Source: Propionibacteriaceae bacterium
GTDB lineage: Bacteria > Actinomycetota > Actinomycetes > Propionibacteriales > Propionibacteriaceae
Assembly (NCBI GenBank): GCA_024636075.1
Contig: JAGXHS010000173.1
Span: 1 to 45,966, forward strand
Reading direction: 5' to 3'
Length of the DNA stretch: 45,966 nt
Shown here: in pieces, positions 33,051 to 42,556 of the stretch
Layout: every line of letters begins with the position of its first letter
How positions within the stretch are numbered: position 1 is the stretch's first letter
Made by a program: the position numbers and the translations under genes
Notes under the pieces: generated by a model
Databases searched by the model: none
What the model was told of the DNA's origin: nothing
The model's input: only the letters and a program-made list of their open reading frames with translations

Positions 33051-33464
33051 GTCACCATCCTGGGTGAGGGGTGCCTCTGCCAAGCCGCTGGCCGCGGGTC
33101 CGCGCAGCACGGACCCGTCCTCGACAGAGAAGTGGGAGCCGTGGCAGGCGCACACGATTTCGCGGTCGCGCACATCGGACACCAGACAGCCGGCGTGTGG
33201 GCAGTGTCGGTCGAACGCGCGGTACTGGTTGGCGGCAGGATTGGTGACGACGTAGTTGGAGTCCTGGATGATGGTGCCGCCCCCGGCCGGGATGTCGGCG
33301 ATCGGCAGCCGGACCGATCCCGGTCGGACGTTCTCCGGTGTGGAACATCCGGTGCTGACCAGCGCCCCGCCGGAGACGGCGGTCAGCCCAGCGGCTCGAA
33401 GCAGCGACCGGCGGCTGATCGCAGGTCGTGAGGCAGGTGCGGATCGGGGGGTGGGGCGCGGCAT
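33030..33464 (-). CDS. Tat-exported Rieske 2Fe-2S protein
   Basis: 144 aa. The N-terminus has a twin-arginine motif SRRSLLRAAGL followed by a hydrophobic stretch and STGCSTP, a weak lipobox with Cys40. The Rieske domain is complete: Cys88-x-His90 and Cys105-x-x-His108 bind the cluster, and Cys93 and Cys107 can form the disulfide (HCPHAGCL and CACHGSHF). It stands alone, without cytochrome b or an oxygenase, so its partner is unknown; small Rieske proteins of this kind are common in actinobacteria. The ATG at 33464 has AGGAG upstream. Confidence 0.9.
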   Translation of the reverse strand: MPRPTPRSAPASRPAISRRSLLRAAGLTAVSGGALVSTGCSTPENVRPGSVRLPIADIPAGGGTIIQDSNYVVTNPAANQYRAFDRHCPHAGCLVSDVRDREIVCACHGSHFSVEDGSVLRGPAASGLAEAPLTQDGDSVVVGG

Positions 33465-33502
33465 GGTGTCTCCTGGTCCGAAACTGGTGCGGCAAGCTTA
33501 TC

Positions 33503-33508
33503 TAGACT
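33503..33508 (+). promoter_or_regulatory. -10 element of uvrC
   Basis: TAGACT lies 38 bases before ATG 33547. The leader of about 32 bases includes GGAAGG (33535-33540), so uvrC, unlike uvrA and uvrB, has a conventional ribosome site. Confidence 0.45.
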
Positions 33509-33546
33509 GGGTCGGACACCCAATGGCGATCCCCGGAAGGACAGTG

Positions 33547-35535
33547 ATGGCAGAACCGTCCAGCTATCGCCCCGCTCCGGGGAGCATTCCCACCGATCCG
33601 GGCGTGTATCGCTTCTTCGACGCACACGACATCGTGATCTACGTCGGCAAGGCGAAGAACCTGCGGCAACGGCTCAACTCCTACTTTGCTGATCCGGCAT
33701 CCCTTGGGTTCCGCACCCAGACCATGGTCCGCACCGCGACCCGGGTGGAGTGGACGGTGGTGCGCAACGAACTGGAGTCGTTGCAGTTGGAATACACGTG
33801 GATCAAGCACTACGACCCACGCTTCAACATCAAGTACCGCGACGACAAGTCGTACCCGTGGCTGGCGATCACCGCCAGCGACGAGTTCCCGCGGGTGCTG
33901 GTCGGCCGGGGCAGCAAACGCAAGGGATGGCGCTACTACGGCCCCTTCGGACAGGCGTGGGCGATCCGGGAGACGGTTGATGCCCTGTTGCATGTGTTCC
34001 CGATGCGGTCCTGCAGCAACGGGGTCTTCCGCAATGCGGCGGCTGCCGGACGCCCCTGTCTGCTCGGCTACATCGGCAAGTGCGCCGCGCCCTGTGTCGG
34101 TCGGGTGAGTGCCGACGAGCACCGTGAGATCGTCGAGGACTTCGCCACCTTCATGTCAGGGCAATCGCGGGCGCTGACCCGGAAGTTGACCCGCCAGATG
34201 CAACAGGCGTCGGAGAACCTTGAATTCGAGCGGGCGGCAGTGCTCCGTGACTCCTTGGGTGCGCTGGAGAAGGCCACCGAATCCAACGCGATTGTGTTCA
34301 GCGACGGCACGGATGCCGACGTCGTCGCCCTGGCCGAGGATCCGTTGGAGGTGGCGGTGCACATCTTCAGCGTCCGGGGCGGCCGCGTGCGCGGCGAACG
34401 CGGCTGGGTGGCTGATCGTGCGGACGACTCCGGCACCGGGGAGCTGGTGGAGTCGTTCCTGCTGCAGCTCTATGCAACCGCCAACAGGGACGAAGGCAGT
34501 CACGAGGTGGGGGCCAACATCCCCCGCGACAGCCTGGTTCCGCAGCGGCCGGAATCGGCGGACCTGCTGGAGGAGGTTCTCGCTGCCGAGCGGCCCGGTG
34601 TGGTACGGATCCGGGTGCCACAACGCGGCGACAAGCGATCGTTGCTGGAGACCGTTTCCCGCAACGCCGACCAGACCCTGCAGAAGCACAAGATGAGGCG
34701 CTCCAGCGATCTGTCCGTCCGCAACCGCGCGCTGCAGGAGATTGCAGAGTATCTGGGGTTGGAGACTGCTCCACTGCGGATCGAATGCTACGACGTCTCA
34801 CACCTGCAGGGCACCGAGGTGGTGGCTTCGATGGTGGTCTTCGAGGACGGGTTGGCGCGCAGGAGCGAGTACCGCCGTTTCGTGATCAAGTCCTTCGAGG
34901 GCAGCAATGACGTCGCCGCGATGCGCGAAGTGTTGACTCGCCGGCTGCGGAGACTACTGGACGATCGGGCAGTGATCGCAGCCGCGAGCGACCAGCAACG
35001 CGCCAGCGGCACCCTGATCGACCCGGTCAGCGGGGCTCCCCGAAAGTTCGCCTACGCACCGGCGCTGATTGTGGTTGACGGCGGCGCGCCGCAGGTCAAC
35101 GTTGCCGCCGAAGTGTTGGCGGAACTGATGTTGGAGCAGGAAATCGCGGTGATCGGATTGGCGAAACGACTGGAGGAAGTCTGGCTGCCGGACACGGAGT
35201 ACCCACTGGTACTGCCGCGCAGCAGCGAGGCCCTCTACCTTTTGCAGCGGGTGCGCGACGAAGCACACCGATTCGCCATCACGCATCACCGCGGCCGGCG
35301 GAGCAAGGCGATGGTCGAGTCAGTGCTGGACGATGTGCCGGGCTTGGGCGAGGTGCGACGCAAGGCACTGTTGACCCACTTCGGTAGTCTGCGCAGGTTG
35401 CGAGCTGCGACGGCGGAAGAGATCGCCCAGGTGCCCGGGTTCGGTCCACAACTCGTCCAGAGCGTGCAGCAGGCGCTGCATGCCCACCCAGCGGGAGATG
35501 CTGTGAACATGACTACCGGGGAGGTGCTGACGTGA
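33547..35535 (+). CDS. uvrC: Excinuclease ABC subunit C
   Basis: 662 aa from ATG 33547 (MAEPSSYRPAPGSIP), with GGAAGG six bases upstream; in-frame codons farther upstream (ATG 33523, and 33256) are less likely. UvrC makes both incisions around the lesion. The GIY-YIG nuclease domain has PTDPGVYRFFDAHDIVIYVGKAKNLRQRLNSYF; a UVR domain (ENLEFERAAVLRDSLGALEKA) binds UvrB. The RNase H-like domain has IECYDVSHLQGTEVVASMVVFEDG and LIVVDGGAPQVN. C-terminal helix-hairpin-helix motifs (LDDVPGLGEVRRKALLTHFGS) end the protein. rapZ overlaps by four bases. Confidence 0.97.
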   Translation: MAEPSSYRPAPGSIPTDPGVYRFFDAHDIVIYVGKAKNLRQRLNSYFADPASLGFRTQTMVRTATRVEWTVVRNELESLQLEYTWIKHYDPRFNIKYRDDKSYPWLAITASDEFPRVLVGRGSKRKGWRYYGPFGQAWAIRETVDALLHVFPMRSCSNGVFRNAAAAGRPCLLGYIGKCAAPCVGRVSADEHREIVEDFATFMSGQSRALTRKLTRQMQQASENLEFERAAVLRDSLGALEKATESNAIVFSDGTDADVVALAEDPLEVAVHIFSVRGGRVRGERGWVADRADDSGTGELVESFLLQLYATANRDEGSHEVGANIPRDSLVPQRPESADLLEEVLAAERPGVVRIRVPQRGDKRSLLETVSRNADQTLQKHKMRRSSDLSVRNRALQEIAEYLGLETAPLRIECYDVSHLQGTEVVASMVVFEDGLARRSEYRRFVIKSFEGSNDVAAMREVLTRRLRRLLDDRAVIAAASDQQRASGTLIDPVSGAPRKFAYAPALIVVDGGAPQVNVAAEVLAELMLEQEIAVIGLAKRLEEVWLPDTEYPLVLPRSSEALYLLQRVRDEAHRFAITHHRGRRSKAMVESVLDDVPGLGEVRRKALLTHFGSLRRLRAATAEEIAQVPGFGPQLVQSVQQALHAHPAGDAVNMTTGEVLT

Positions 35536-36407
35536 GGGAGGATGGAGGCGTGGACGAAACAATGAGGTTGGTCATCATCACCGGAATGTCTGGCGCGGGG
35601 CGGCGAACCGCCGCGCACGAGATGGAGGATCTCGGTTGGTACGTCGTGGACAACCTGCCACCCAGCATGTTGTTCAACCTGCTGAACTTGGCTGAGGAGA
35701 GCGGATGGCACAAGGTGGCGGTCGTCGTCGACGTCCGCAGCCGTGAGCTGTTCGAGCAGATGGGTGGTATCTTCGCACGTTTGGCGACCTTGTCGGTTTC
35801 GGTGGAGGTGCTGTTCGTCGAGGCGAACGACAACGTCATCGTCAAGCGTCAGGAATCGTCCCGACGACCGGTGCCGTTGCAGGGCGACGGCAGGTTGCTG
35901 GACGGTATCGAACGTGAGAGACGGATGCTGTCCTCGCTGCGCGCCTCGGCGGATCTGGTGATCGACACCAGCAACCTGAATGTGCATCAGCTGGCCACCA
36001 GGGTCAGCCACGCCTACGGTGACAACTACTCAGTCATTCGGGTCACCGTATTGTCCTTCGGGTTCAAGAACGGTTTGCCCGTTGACGCCGATCTCGCCTT
36101 CGACGTGCGCTTCCTGCCCAATCCACACTGGGTGCCGGAGTTGCGTCCGCAGACCGGTCTGAGCGAGGCCGTCAGCAGCTATGTGTTGCAGCAACCGGGG
36201 GCGGAGGAATTCCTCGGCCAGGTGTCGGACCTGTTCACAACCATGCGTCCCGGATACGTGCGGGAGGGAAAGCGACACGTCACGCTGGCGGTCGGATGCA
36301 CCGGTGGCAAGCACCGCAGCACCGCGATGAGCGAGGAGTTGGGCCGCAGGCTGCGGTCCGAGGACGTCGCTGTTGAGGTGATGCACCGAGACCTGGGACT
36401 GGAATGA
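35532..36407 (+). CDS. rapZ: RapZ/YvcJ family nucleotide-binding protein
   Basis: 291 aa. GTG 35532 overlaps the uvrC stop (GTGA); GTG 35550 and ATG 35562 are in-frame alternatives. The P-loop is GMSGAGRRT at residues 18-26, with Arg for the usual Lys; other actinobacterial members also vary here. DNLPPSML and RRPVPLQGDGRLLDGIERERRML follow. The C-terminal domain holds TLAVGCTGGKHRSTAMSEELG, the conserved RapZ signature. In E. coli RapZ binds GlmZ RNA and reports on GlcNAc-6-P; in actinobacteria the role is not established. The uvrC-rapZ-yvcK-whiA order is conserved in Gram-positive bacteria. Confidence 0.93.
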   Translation: MREDGGVDETMRLVIITGMSGAGRRTAAHEMEDLGWYVVDNLPPSMLFNLLNLAEESGWHKVAVVVDVRSRELFEQMGGIFARLATLSVSVEVLFVEANDNVIVKRQESSRRPVPLQGDGRLLDGIERERRMLSSLRASADLVIDTSNLNVHQLATRVSHAYGDNYSVIRVTVLSFGFKNGLPVDADLAFDVRFLPNPHWVPELRPQTGLSEAVSSYVLQQPGAEEFLGQVSDLFTTMRPGYVREGKRHVTLAVGCTGGKHRSTAMSEELGRRLRSEDVAVEVMHRDLGLE

Positions 36408-37351
36408 ACCCGCTCCAGCTGCCGCGAGTGACCGCACTCGGCGGTGGCCACGGGCTGTCCGCTTCACTGCAGGCATTGCGCCGGGTGACCAGCGAGGTCA
36501 CCGCGGTGGTCACGGTGGCCGATGACGGCGGGTCTTCGGGAAGGTTGCGAGCCGAACTGAACTGTCTGCCCCCAGGTGACCTGAGGATGGCGCTGGCGGC
36601 CCTGTGCGACGACGACCAGGCCGGCCGGATGTGGGCCGACGTGTTGCAGTCCCGGTTCAGAGGCGAGGGCGCCCTGGCCGGTCACGCTGTCGGGAACCTG
36701 CTGATCGCCGGACTGTGGCAACAGATCCCCGATCCGGTGGTGGGGCTGGACATGGTGGGCCAGCTGCTGCAGACCGCCGGGCGGGTGCTGCCGATGTGCA
36801 CCCAGCCCCTCGCCATCGAGGCTGACGTGTTGGGTCTCGATCCACAACGACCCGACGAGATGTGCACCCTCCGGGGACAATCCAGCGTCGCCAAGACACG
36901 TGCCGAAGTGCGCGCCATCCGCCTGGTGCCGAAGGATCCGCCAGGCTGTCCGGAGGCCCTGGAAGCGATCGCCACCAGCGATTACGTGGTCCTTGGTCCC
37001 GGCTCCTGGTTCACCTCGGTGATGCCGCACCTCTTGGTGCCCGACCTGAAAAAGGCGATCGTCGATTCCGCGGCCCAACGGATCGTCACCCTGAACATCG
37101 CCCCCGCCGACGAGACCGACGGTTTCACGGCCTCGCGGCACATAGAACTGCTGGCCGAGCACGCACCGCAGCTGCGAATCGACTGGGTGGTGGCGGGTCA
37201 GTCGTTCGCTGCCCAGGATCCGCACCTGGCCGACTATGTCGCCAGTCTGGGTGGCCGACTGAAGGTGGTGGACGTCGCGATGCGTGACGGTTCGGCACGC
37301 CATGACCCACTGCGACTTGCCTCGGTGTACGCGGAGATCATGCGTGCATAA
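36404..37351 (+). CDS. yvcK: YvcK/CuvA family gluconeogenesis and morphogenesis factor
   Basis: 315 aa. It is a 2-phospho-L-lactate transferase-like (CofD-fold) protein; family members bind UDP sugars and are needed for cell shape on gluconeogenic carbon. Signatures: TALGGGHGLSASLQALRRV, VTVADDGGSSGRLRAELNCLPPGDLRMALAAL, GHAVGNLLIAGL and VLGPGSWFTSVMPHLLVP. ATG 36404 overlaps the rapZ stop by four bases (ATGA). In actinobacteria it can be a target of Ser/Thr kinases. whiA follows after 51 bases with its own likely promoter. Confidence 0.93.
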   Translation: MNPLQLPRVTALGGGHGLSASLQALRRVTSEVTAVVTVADDGGSSGRLRAELNCLPPGDLRMALAALCDDDQAGRMWADVLQSRFRGEGALAGHAVGNLLIAGLWQQIPDPVVGLDMVGQLLQTAGRVLPMCTQPLAIEADVLGLDPQRPDEMCTLRGQSSVAKTRAEVRAIRLVPKDPPGCPEALEAIATSDYVVLGPGSWFTSVMPHLLVPDLKKAIVDSAAQRIVTLNIAPADETDGFTASRHIELLAEHAPQLRIDWVVAGQSFAAQDPHLADYVASLGGRLKVVDVAMRDGSARHDPLRLASVYAEIMRA

Positions 37352-37354
37352 TCT
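37349..37354 (+). promoter_or_regulatory. Possible -10 element of whiA
   Basis: TAATCT overlaps the yvcK stop codon and would give a leader of about 42 bases that ends with AAGGA before ATG 37403. A -35 box is not evident. Confidence 0.35.
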
Positions 37355-37402
37355 GATTCTGCACCCGTTTTTTCTGATACCTCGATTTGCAAGGATTCCC
37401 AC

Positions 37403-38380
37403 ATGGCGATGACTCCGCAGCTCAAGAGCGAACTTGGCACCATTCCGGTGAGCAGAGCGTGCTGTCGGCGCAGCGAGGTCGCCTCAACGCTCCGCTTCGC
37501 GGGCGGGCTGCACATTGTCAGTGGGCAGATTGTGATCGAGGCTGAACTGGAGACCGGGGCGGCCGCGCGCAGGCTCCGGACAGCCATCAGTGAGCTTTAC
37601 GGAATCGAATCCGAGCTGCTGGTGATCAACGGTTCCGGGCTGAAGCGAGCCACCAGGTACACCGTCCGGGTGGTGCGACGCGGTGAGGAACTGGCGCGCC
37701 AGACCGGCCTGGTTGACGGACTGCGGCGGCCGGTACGCGGGCTGCCGACGGCGGTGGTGGGGGCCGGCATGTGCTGTCAGGTGGCCGCGTGGCGCGGTGC
37801 CTTCCTGGCACATGGCTCCTTGACCGAGCCCGGCCGCTCGATGGCCTTCGAGGTCACCTGCCCCAGCTCGGAGTCGGCTCTGGCGCTGGTGGGATCGGCT
37901 CGTCGACTGGGTATCGGTGCCAAGGCGCGCGAGGTGCGCGGAGTGCAGCGCGTGGTGATCCGCGACGGTGATGCCATTTCCGCCATGCTCACCCGGCTCG
38001 GGGCGCATGAGACCCTGCTCGCCTGGGAGGAGCGCCGGATGCGCCGGGAGGTTCGGGCGTCGGCCAACCGGCTGGCCAATTTCGATGATGCCAACCTTCG
38101 GCGTTCGGCGCGCGCCGCGGTCGCGGCCAGTGCGCGGGTCGAACGGGCCCTCGACATCCTGGGTGATGATGTCCCCCAGCACCTGCTGGCAGCTGGTCGA
38201 CTTCGGCTGGAGCACCGAGACGCCAGTCTGGAGGAGTTGGGCCAGCTGCACGAGCCTCCCTTGACCAAGGATGCCGTAGCCGGAAGGATTCGCCGACTGC
38301 TGGCGACCGCCGACAAGGTTGCCGCCGAGCAGGGCGTTCAGGACACCGAGTCCAGTTTGTCCCACACCTCCGACCAATGA
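37403..38380 (+). CDS. whiA: Sporulation/division regulator WhiA
   Basis: 325 aa. WhiA is a DNA-binding protein with an N-terminal LAGLIDADG endonuclease-like fold (QLKSELGTIPVSRACCRRSEVASTLRFAGGLHI) and a C-terminal helix-turn-helix (RLEHRDASLEELGQLHEPPLTKDAVAGRIRRLLATADK). In Streptomyces it activates sporulation and division genes with WhiB, including ftsZ; non-sporulating relatives keep it too. ATG 37403 follows AAGGA by seven bases. Its presence does not show that this organism sporulates. The gap gene follows after 93 bases. Confidence 0.95.
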   Translation: MAMTPQLKSELGTIPVSRACCRRSEVASTLRFAGGLHIVSGQIVIEAELETGAAARRLRTAISELYGIESELLVINGSGLKRATRYTVRVVRRGEELARQTGLVDGLRRPVRGLPTAVVGAGMCCQVAAWRGAFLAHGSLTEPGRSMAFEVTCPSSESALALVGSARRLGIGAKAREVRGVQRVVIRDGDAISAMLTRLGAHETLLAWEERRMRREVRASANRLANFDDANLRRSARAAVAASARVERALDILGDDVPQHLLAAGRLRLEHRDASLEELGQLHEPPLTKDAVAGRIRRLLATADKVAAEQGVQDTESSLSHTSDQ

Positions 38381-38424
38381 TCGGTGGGCTTTACCCCGGA
38401 CACACATCATCGTTGTCGGTTCGT

Positions 38425-38448
38425 TAGAATAGGAAGGTCCAATAGCCT
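38425..38448 (+). promoter_or_regulatory. Two possible -10 elements of gap
   Basis: TAGAAT (38425-38430) and TAGCCT (38443-38448) lie 44 and 26 bases before ATG 38474. Either would keep the ribosome site GAAGGGGA in the leader. No clear -35 partner was seen for either. Confidence 0.4.
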
Positions 38449-38473
38449 CAAGAATCTCGAAGGGGATCACTAG

Positions 38474-39481
<1,008 letters not shown>

Positions 39482-39498
39482 TCGACACTCCTCAGTGA

Positions 39499-39533
39499 CT
39501 GGGGGTGGGGATGCCAAGCACCCCCACCCCCAG
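39499..39533 (+). terminator. Strong GC-rich hairpin between gap and pgk
   Basis: CTGGGGGTGGGGATGC (39499-39514) pairs with GCACCCCCACCCCCAG (39518-39533) around the loop CAA, with one A-C mismatch. TTCTCATTT follows. It could terminate part of the transcripts or protect the 3' end of a gap-only mRNA, letting gap exceed pgk. Confidence 0.7.
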
Positions 39534-39568
39534 TTCTCATTTCCACACACTCACGAAAGGCATCGACT

Positions 39569-40780
39569 GTGCTGTCAGTAGCTGACTTGGGTGACCTGCG
39601 CGGCAAGCGCGTGGTCATTCGCTGCGATTTCAATGTGCCGCTGGATGGCGACACCATCACCGATGACGGCCGCATCAAAGCGGCTCTGCCCACTCTCACC
39701 CAGTTGAAGGATGCCGGTGCGAGAACCATCGTGCTGGCGCATCTGGGTCGCCCCAAGGGCTCGCCGGATCCGAAATACTCGCTCGCTCCGGCGGCCACGC
39801 GGCTCGGTGAGCTGATGGGCGCCAACATCAAACTGGCCGACGACGTCGTCGGTGAATCTGCCCAGAAAGTCGCCGAAGGTCTTGCCGACGGCGAGATCGC
39901 CTTGGTGGAAAACGTTCGCTTCGAACCGGGCGAGACCAGCAAGGACGAGGCGGAGCGGGGCGAATTGGCCCAGAAGTACGCTGCGCTGGGAGACCTGTAC
40001 GTCTCCAATGGATTCGGTGTGGTGCATCGCAAGCAGGCATCGGTCTACGACATCGCCAAGTTGCTGCCGAGCGCCGCAGGCGCATTGGTTTCCAAGGAAG
40101 TGGGGGTGCTGCAGAAACTGACCAAGGATCCTGAGCGCCCCTTCGTGGTGGTGCTCGGCGGCGCCAAGGTGGCGGACAAGCTTGCGGTGATAGACAACCT
40201 GCTCAAGGTCGCTGACACCCTCGTGGTCGGCGGTGGCATGGCCTACACCTTCCTCAAGGCGAAGGGCCTCGAGATCGGCTCATCGATCCTCGACGAGGAC
40301 AACGTGGAAACCTGCAAGGGGTACCTGCAGGCAGCCGAGGACCAGGGCAAGAAGATCCTGCTGCCCACCGACGTTCGGGTCGCAAGCGGAATGAACTTCG
40401 GCGAGCGCACTGTTGAGGGTGAGGTGTCGGTTGTGTCGGTGCAGAACATCCCCACCGACAAGCTGGGGTTCGACATCGGCCCAGCCACCGAGATCCTGTT
40501 CGCCCAAGCGATCAAGCAGGCCCGCACGGTCTTCTGGAACGGCCCGATGGGTGTGTTCGAGATATCCGAACTGGCTGGTGGCACCAAGGCGGTGGCCCAG
40601 GCACTCAGCCAGTCCGACGCGATGACCGTCATCGGTGGTGGCGACTCCGCCGCTGCCGTACGGGAATTCGGCTACGCCGACGACCAGTTCGGCCACATCT
40701 CCACGGGCGGCGGAGCCTCCCTGGAGTTTCTGGAGGGCAAAGAACTGCCCGGAATTTCAATCCTTGAGGAGAACAACTGA
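39569..40780 (+). CDS. pgk: Phosphoglycerate kinase
   Basis: 403 aa. It makes ATP from 1,3-bisphosphoglycerate. RVVIRCDFNVPLDGDTITDDGRI, LAHLGRPKG, LVENVRFEPGE, VLGGAKVADKLAVIDNLL, FWNGPMGVFE and VIGGGDSAAAV are in order. GTG 39569 follows GAAAGG by about nine bases. The stop and the tpiA start share one base (TGATG). Confidence 0.97.
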   Translation: MLSVADLGDLRGKRVVIRCDFNVPLDGDTITDDGRIKAALPTLTQLKDAGARTIVLAHLGRPKGSPDPKYSLAPAATRLGELMGANIKLADDVVGESAQKVAEGLADGEIALVENVRFEPGETSKDEAERGELAQKYAALGDLYVSNGFGVVHRKQASVYDIAKLLPSAAGALVSKEVGVLQKLTKDPERPFVVVLGGAKVADKLAVIDNLLKVADTLVVGGGMAYTFLKAKGLEIGSSILDEDNVETCKGYLQAAEDQGKKILLPTDVRVASGMNFGERTVEGEVSVVSVQNIPTDKLGFDIGPATEILFAQAIKQARTVFWNGPMGVFEISELAGGTKAVAQALSQSDAMTVIGGGDSAAAVREFGYADDQFGHISTGGGASLEFLEGKELPGISILEENN

Positions 40781-41571
40781 TGACCCGCAAACCCATCATG
40801 GCCGGCAACTGGAAGATGAACCTGAACCACGTCGAAGCGGTCGGTCTGGTGCAGAAGCTGGCTTGGACGCTGAACGACAAGGGCTACGACCCCGAGCAGG
40901 TGGAATGCGTGCTGCTGCCACCGTTCACCGACCTCCGCACGGTGCAAACCCTGATCGAGGGTGACCGGCTGCCGATGGCCCACGGCGCCCAGGACGTTTC
41001 CACCCAGGAGTCCGGCGCCTTCACCGGCGAGATCAGCGGCGACATGCTCGCCAAGCTCAACTGCTCCTACGTGGTCGTCGGCCACTCTGAGCGACGTGAT
41101 TACCACAACGAGACCGACGCGGTGGTCAATGCCAAGGCCCAAAAGGTGATCGAGCACGGTATGACTCCGATCGTCTGCGTCGGCGAACCGTTGGAGGTAC
41201 GCAAGGCGGGCAACCAGGTCAGCCACACCGTCAGCCAGGTCAAGGGCTCCTTGGCCGGCATCGCAGCAGCCCAGGTCGCCGCACTTGTGGTCGCCTACGA
41301 GCCGGTGTGGGCCATCGGCACAGGTGAGGTTGCCACCCCGGACGACGCGCAGGAAGTCTGCCAGGCGATCCGTGAATGCATCGCCGACTTGTACGACCAG
41401 ACGGTGGCCGATGCAGTGCGCATCCAGTACGGCGGTTCGGTCAAGCCGTCCAATGTGGGCGTGATCATGGCCAAGCCCGATATCGACGGCGCTCTGGTTG
41501 GAGGCGCCAGCCTGAAGCCGGAGGACTTCGCCGGGATCGTTCTGTTCTACGATCTGCCAGTGATCAGCTGA
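40780..41571 (+). CDS. tpiA: Triosephosphate isomerase
   Basis: 263 aa. N-terminal IMAGNWKMNLNH, the catalytic His in VVGHSERRDYH, the catalytic Glu in VVAYEPVWAIGTG, and VRIQYGGSVKPSN and LVGGASLKPEDF near the C-terminus. It interconverts dihydroxyacetone phosphate and glyceraldehyde-3-phosphate. ATG 40780 overlaps the pgk stop by one base, with GAGGAG eight or nine bases upstream. A T-tailed terminator follows 16 bases after the stop. Confidence 0.98.
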   Translation: MTRKPIMAGNWKMNLNHVEAVGLVQKLAWTLNDKGYDPEQVECVLLPPFTDLRTVQTLIEGDRLPMAHGAQDVSTQESGAFTGEISGDMLAKLNCSYVVVGHSERRDYHNETDAVVNAKAQKVIEHGMTPIVCVGEPLEVRKAGNQVSHTVSQVKGSLAGIAAAQVAALVVAYEPVWAIGTGEVATPDDAQEVCQAIRECIADLYDQTVADAVRIQYGGSVKPSNVGVIMAKPDIDGALVGGASLKPEDFAGIVLFYDLPVIS

Positions 41572-41586
41572 ATCGAGTCTCCGCGG

Positions 41587-41628
41587 AACTGGGCGGGGCG
41601 TCGCGTGAGCGGTGCTTCGCCCAGTTTT
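41587..41628 (+). terminator. Rho-independent terminator of gap-pgk-tpiA
   Basis: AACTGGGCG (41587-41595) pairs with CGCCCAGTT (41618-41626); inside, GCGTCGC and GCGGTGC can extend the stem around GTGA. The last four bases are TTTT. It is the best classical terminator in the window. Confidence 0.8.
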
Positions 41629-41689
41629 CGTCCGCCGGTGAAAAAACTCTCCGGCAAGTGCAACCAAAACGAGGGTTGCGGCGGAACTA

Positions 41690-41726
41690 CTAGGTGACAC
41701 GAGCAAACCGCTTCGTGACCACCTAG
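41690..41726. repeat. Inverted repeat just upstream of the DUF4397 gene
   Basis: CTAGGTG (41690-41696) pairs with CACCTAG (41720-41726), and CACGA (41698-41702) with TCGTG (41713-41717), leaving a 1x2 internal loop and a ten-base apex. It ends 13 bases before ATG 41740, directly before the ribosome site AAAGGA. It may be an operator or an mRNA leader hairpin. Confidence 0.7.
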
Positions 41727-41739
41727 AAAAGGACCCGTA

Positions 41740-42552
41740 ATGAAAACCCTTCGAGTCATGGCAGCAGTGGCGGTGGCCTTCGCGGCGTTGTTCGCGGCCG
41801 CCCCAGCGCATGCCGACAACCACACCGCGTCAGTCTCCGTGCTGCACGGTATTCCCGGCGCCACGGTTGACGTGTGGGCCAATGGCGAACCCCTGCTCAC
41901 CGACTTCCAGCCCGGAACCCTCACCGATCCGGTGATGCTGGAAGCCGGTGACTACGATCTGAAGGTTGTCGCGGCTGGTGACCCGGCCGATGCCACCGCA
42001 ATCGTTGAGGCCAACGGTGTCACCGTTCCCGCCGGAGCCAACATCACCGTGGTGGCGCACCTGAGCGCGGACGGTCAGCCGACGCTGACCCCGTTCGCCA
42101 ATGACACCAGCAAGCTGGATGCCGGAATGGCACGTCTGACTGTTCGCCACACCGCCGCCGCACCCGCGGTTGACGTGCGCGCCAACGGAGCGGTCGCTCT
42201 CGCCGACCTGACGAACCCGAATGCCGCAACTGCGGTCGTGGCCGCCGGCAGCATCTCCGCTGACGTCGTGCTGGCCGGCACGGACACCGTGGCGATCGGC
42301 CCGGCCGATCTGGACCTCGCCGAGTCCAAGAACACCATCGTGTACGCGTGGGGTAGCGCCGCCGATGACAACTTGCAGCTCGCTGTGCAGGTCGTCGATG
42401 CGATGCATTCCTCACCTGAGGGTGTCCCCGCCGGCAACGGTGGTCAGGCAGCTGCTTCGGACCTGGCTAGCCAGGGTGGCATCGCCGCAGGTGCTGCGCT
42501 GCTGGCCGGTGGACTGGTGTGGGCCGCGACTCGTCGTCGCGTGAACGCCTGA
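41740..42552 (+). CDS. DUF4397 surface protein with C-terminal hydrophobic anchor
   Basis: 270 aa. A signal peptide (about residues 1-26, KTLRVMAAVAVAFAALFAAAPAHA) precedes two related beta-rich units of the DUF4397 type: one from SVSVLHGIPGATVDVWANG, the second from ARLTVRHTAAAPAVDVRANG. After a VPAGNGGQAA tract, a hydrophobic segment (GGIAAGAALLAGGLVWAA) and TRRRVNA end the protein. This is the layout of a cell-wall sorting signal, but no LPxTG-like motif is present. ATG 41740 has AAAGGA upstream. The sortase gene starts four bases after the stop. The function of the DUF4397 domain is unknown. Confidence 0.88.
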   Translation: MKTLRVMAAVAVAFAALFAAAPAHADNHTASVSVLHGIPGATVDVWANGEPLLTDFQPGTLTDPVMLEAGDYDLKVVAAGDPADATAIVEANGVTVPAGANITVVAHLSADGQPTLTPFANDTSKLDAGMARLTVRHTAAAPAVDVRANGAVALADLTNPNAATAVVAAGSISADVVLAGTDTVAIGPADLDLAESKNTIVYAWGSAADDNLQLAVQVVDAMHSSPEGVPAGNGGQAAASDLASQGGIAAGAALLAGGLVWAATRRRVNA

Positions 42553-42556
42553 CAAA

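Noticed and set aside
41634..41655. Second hairpin GCCGG/CCGGC after the tpiA terminator
   Set aside because: Only five base pairs around a 12-base loop; probably chance in GC-rich DNA.
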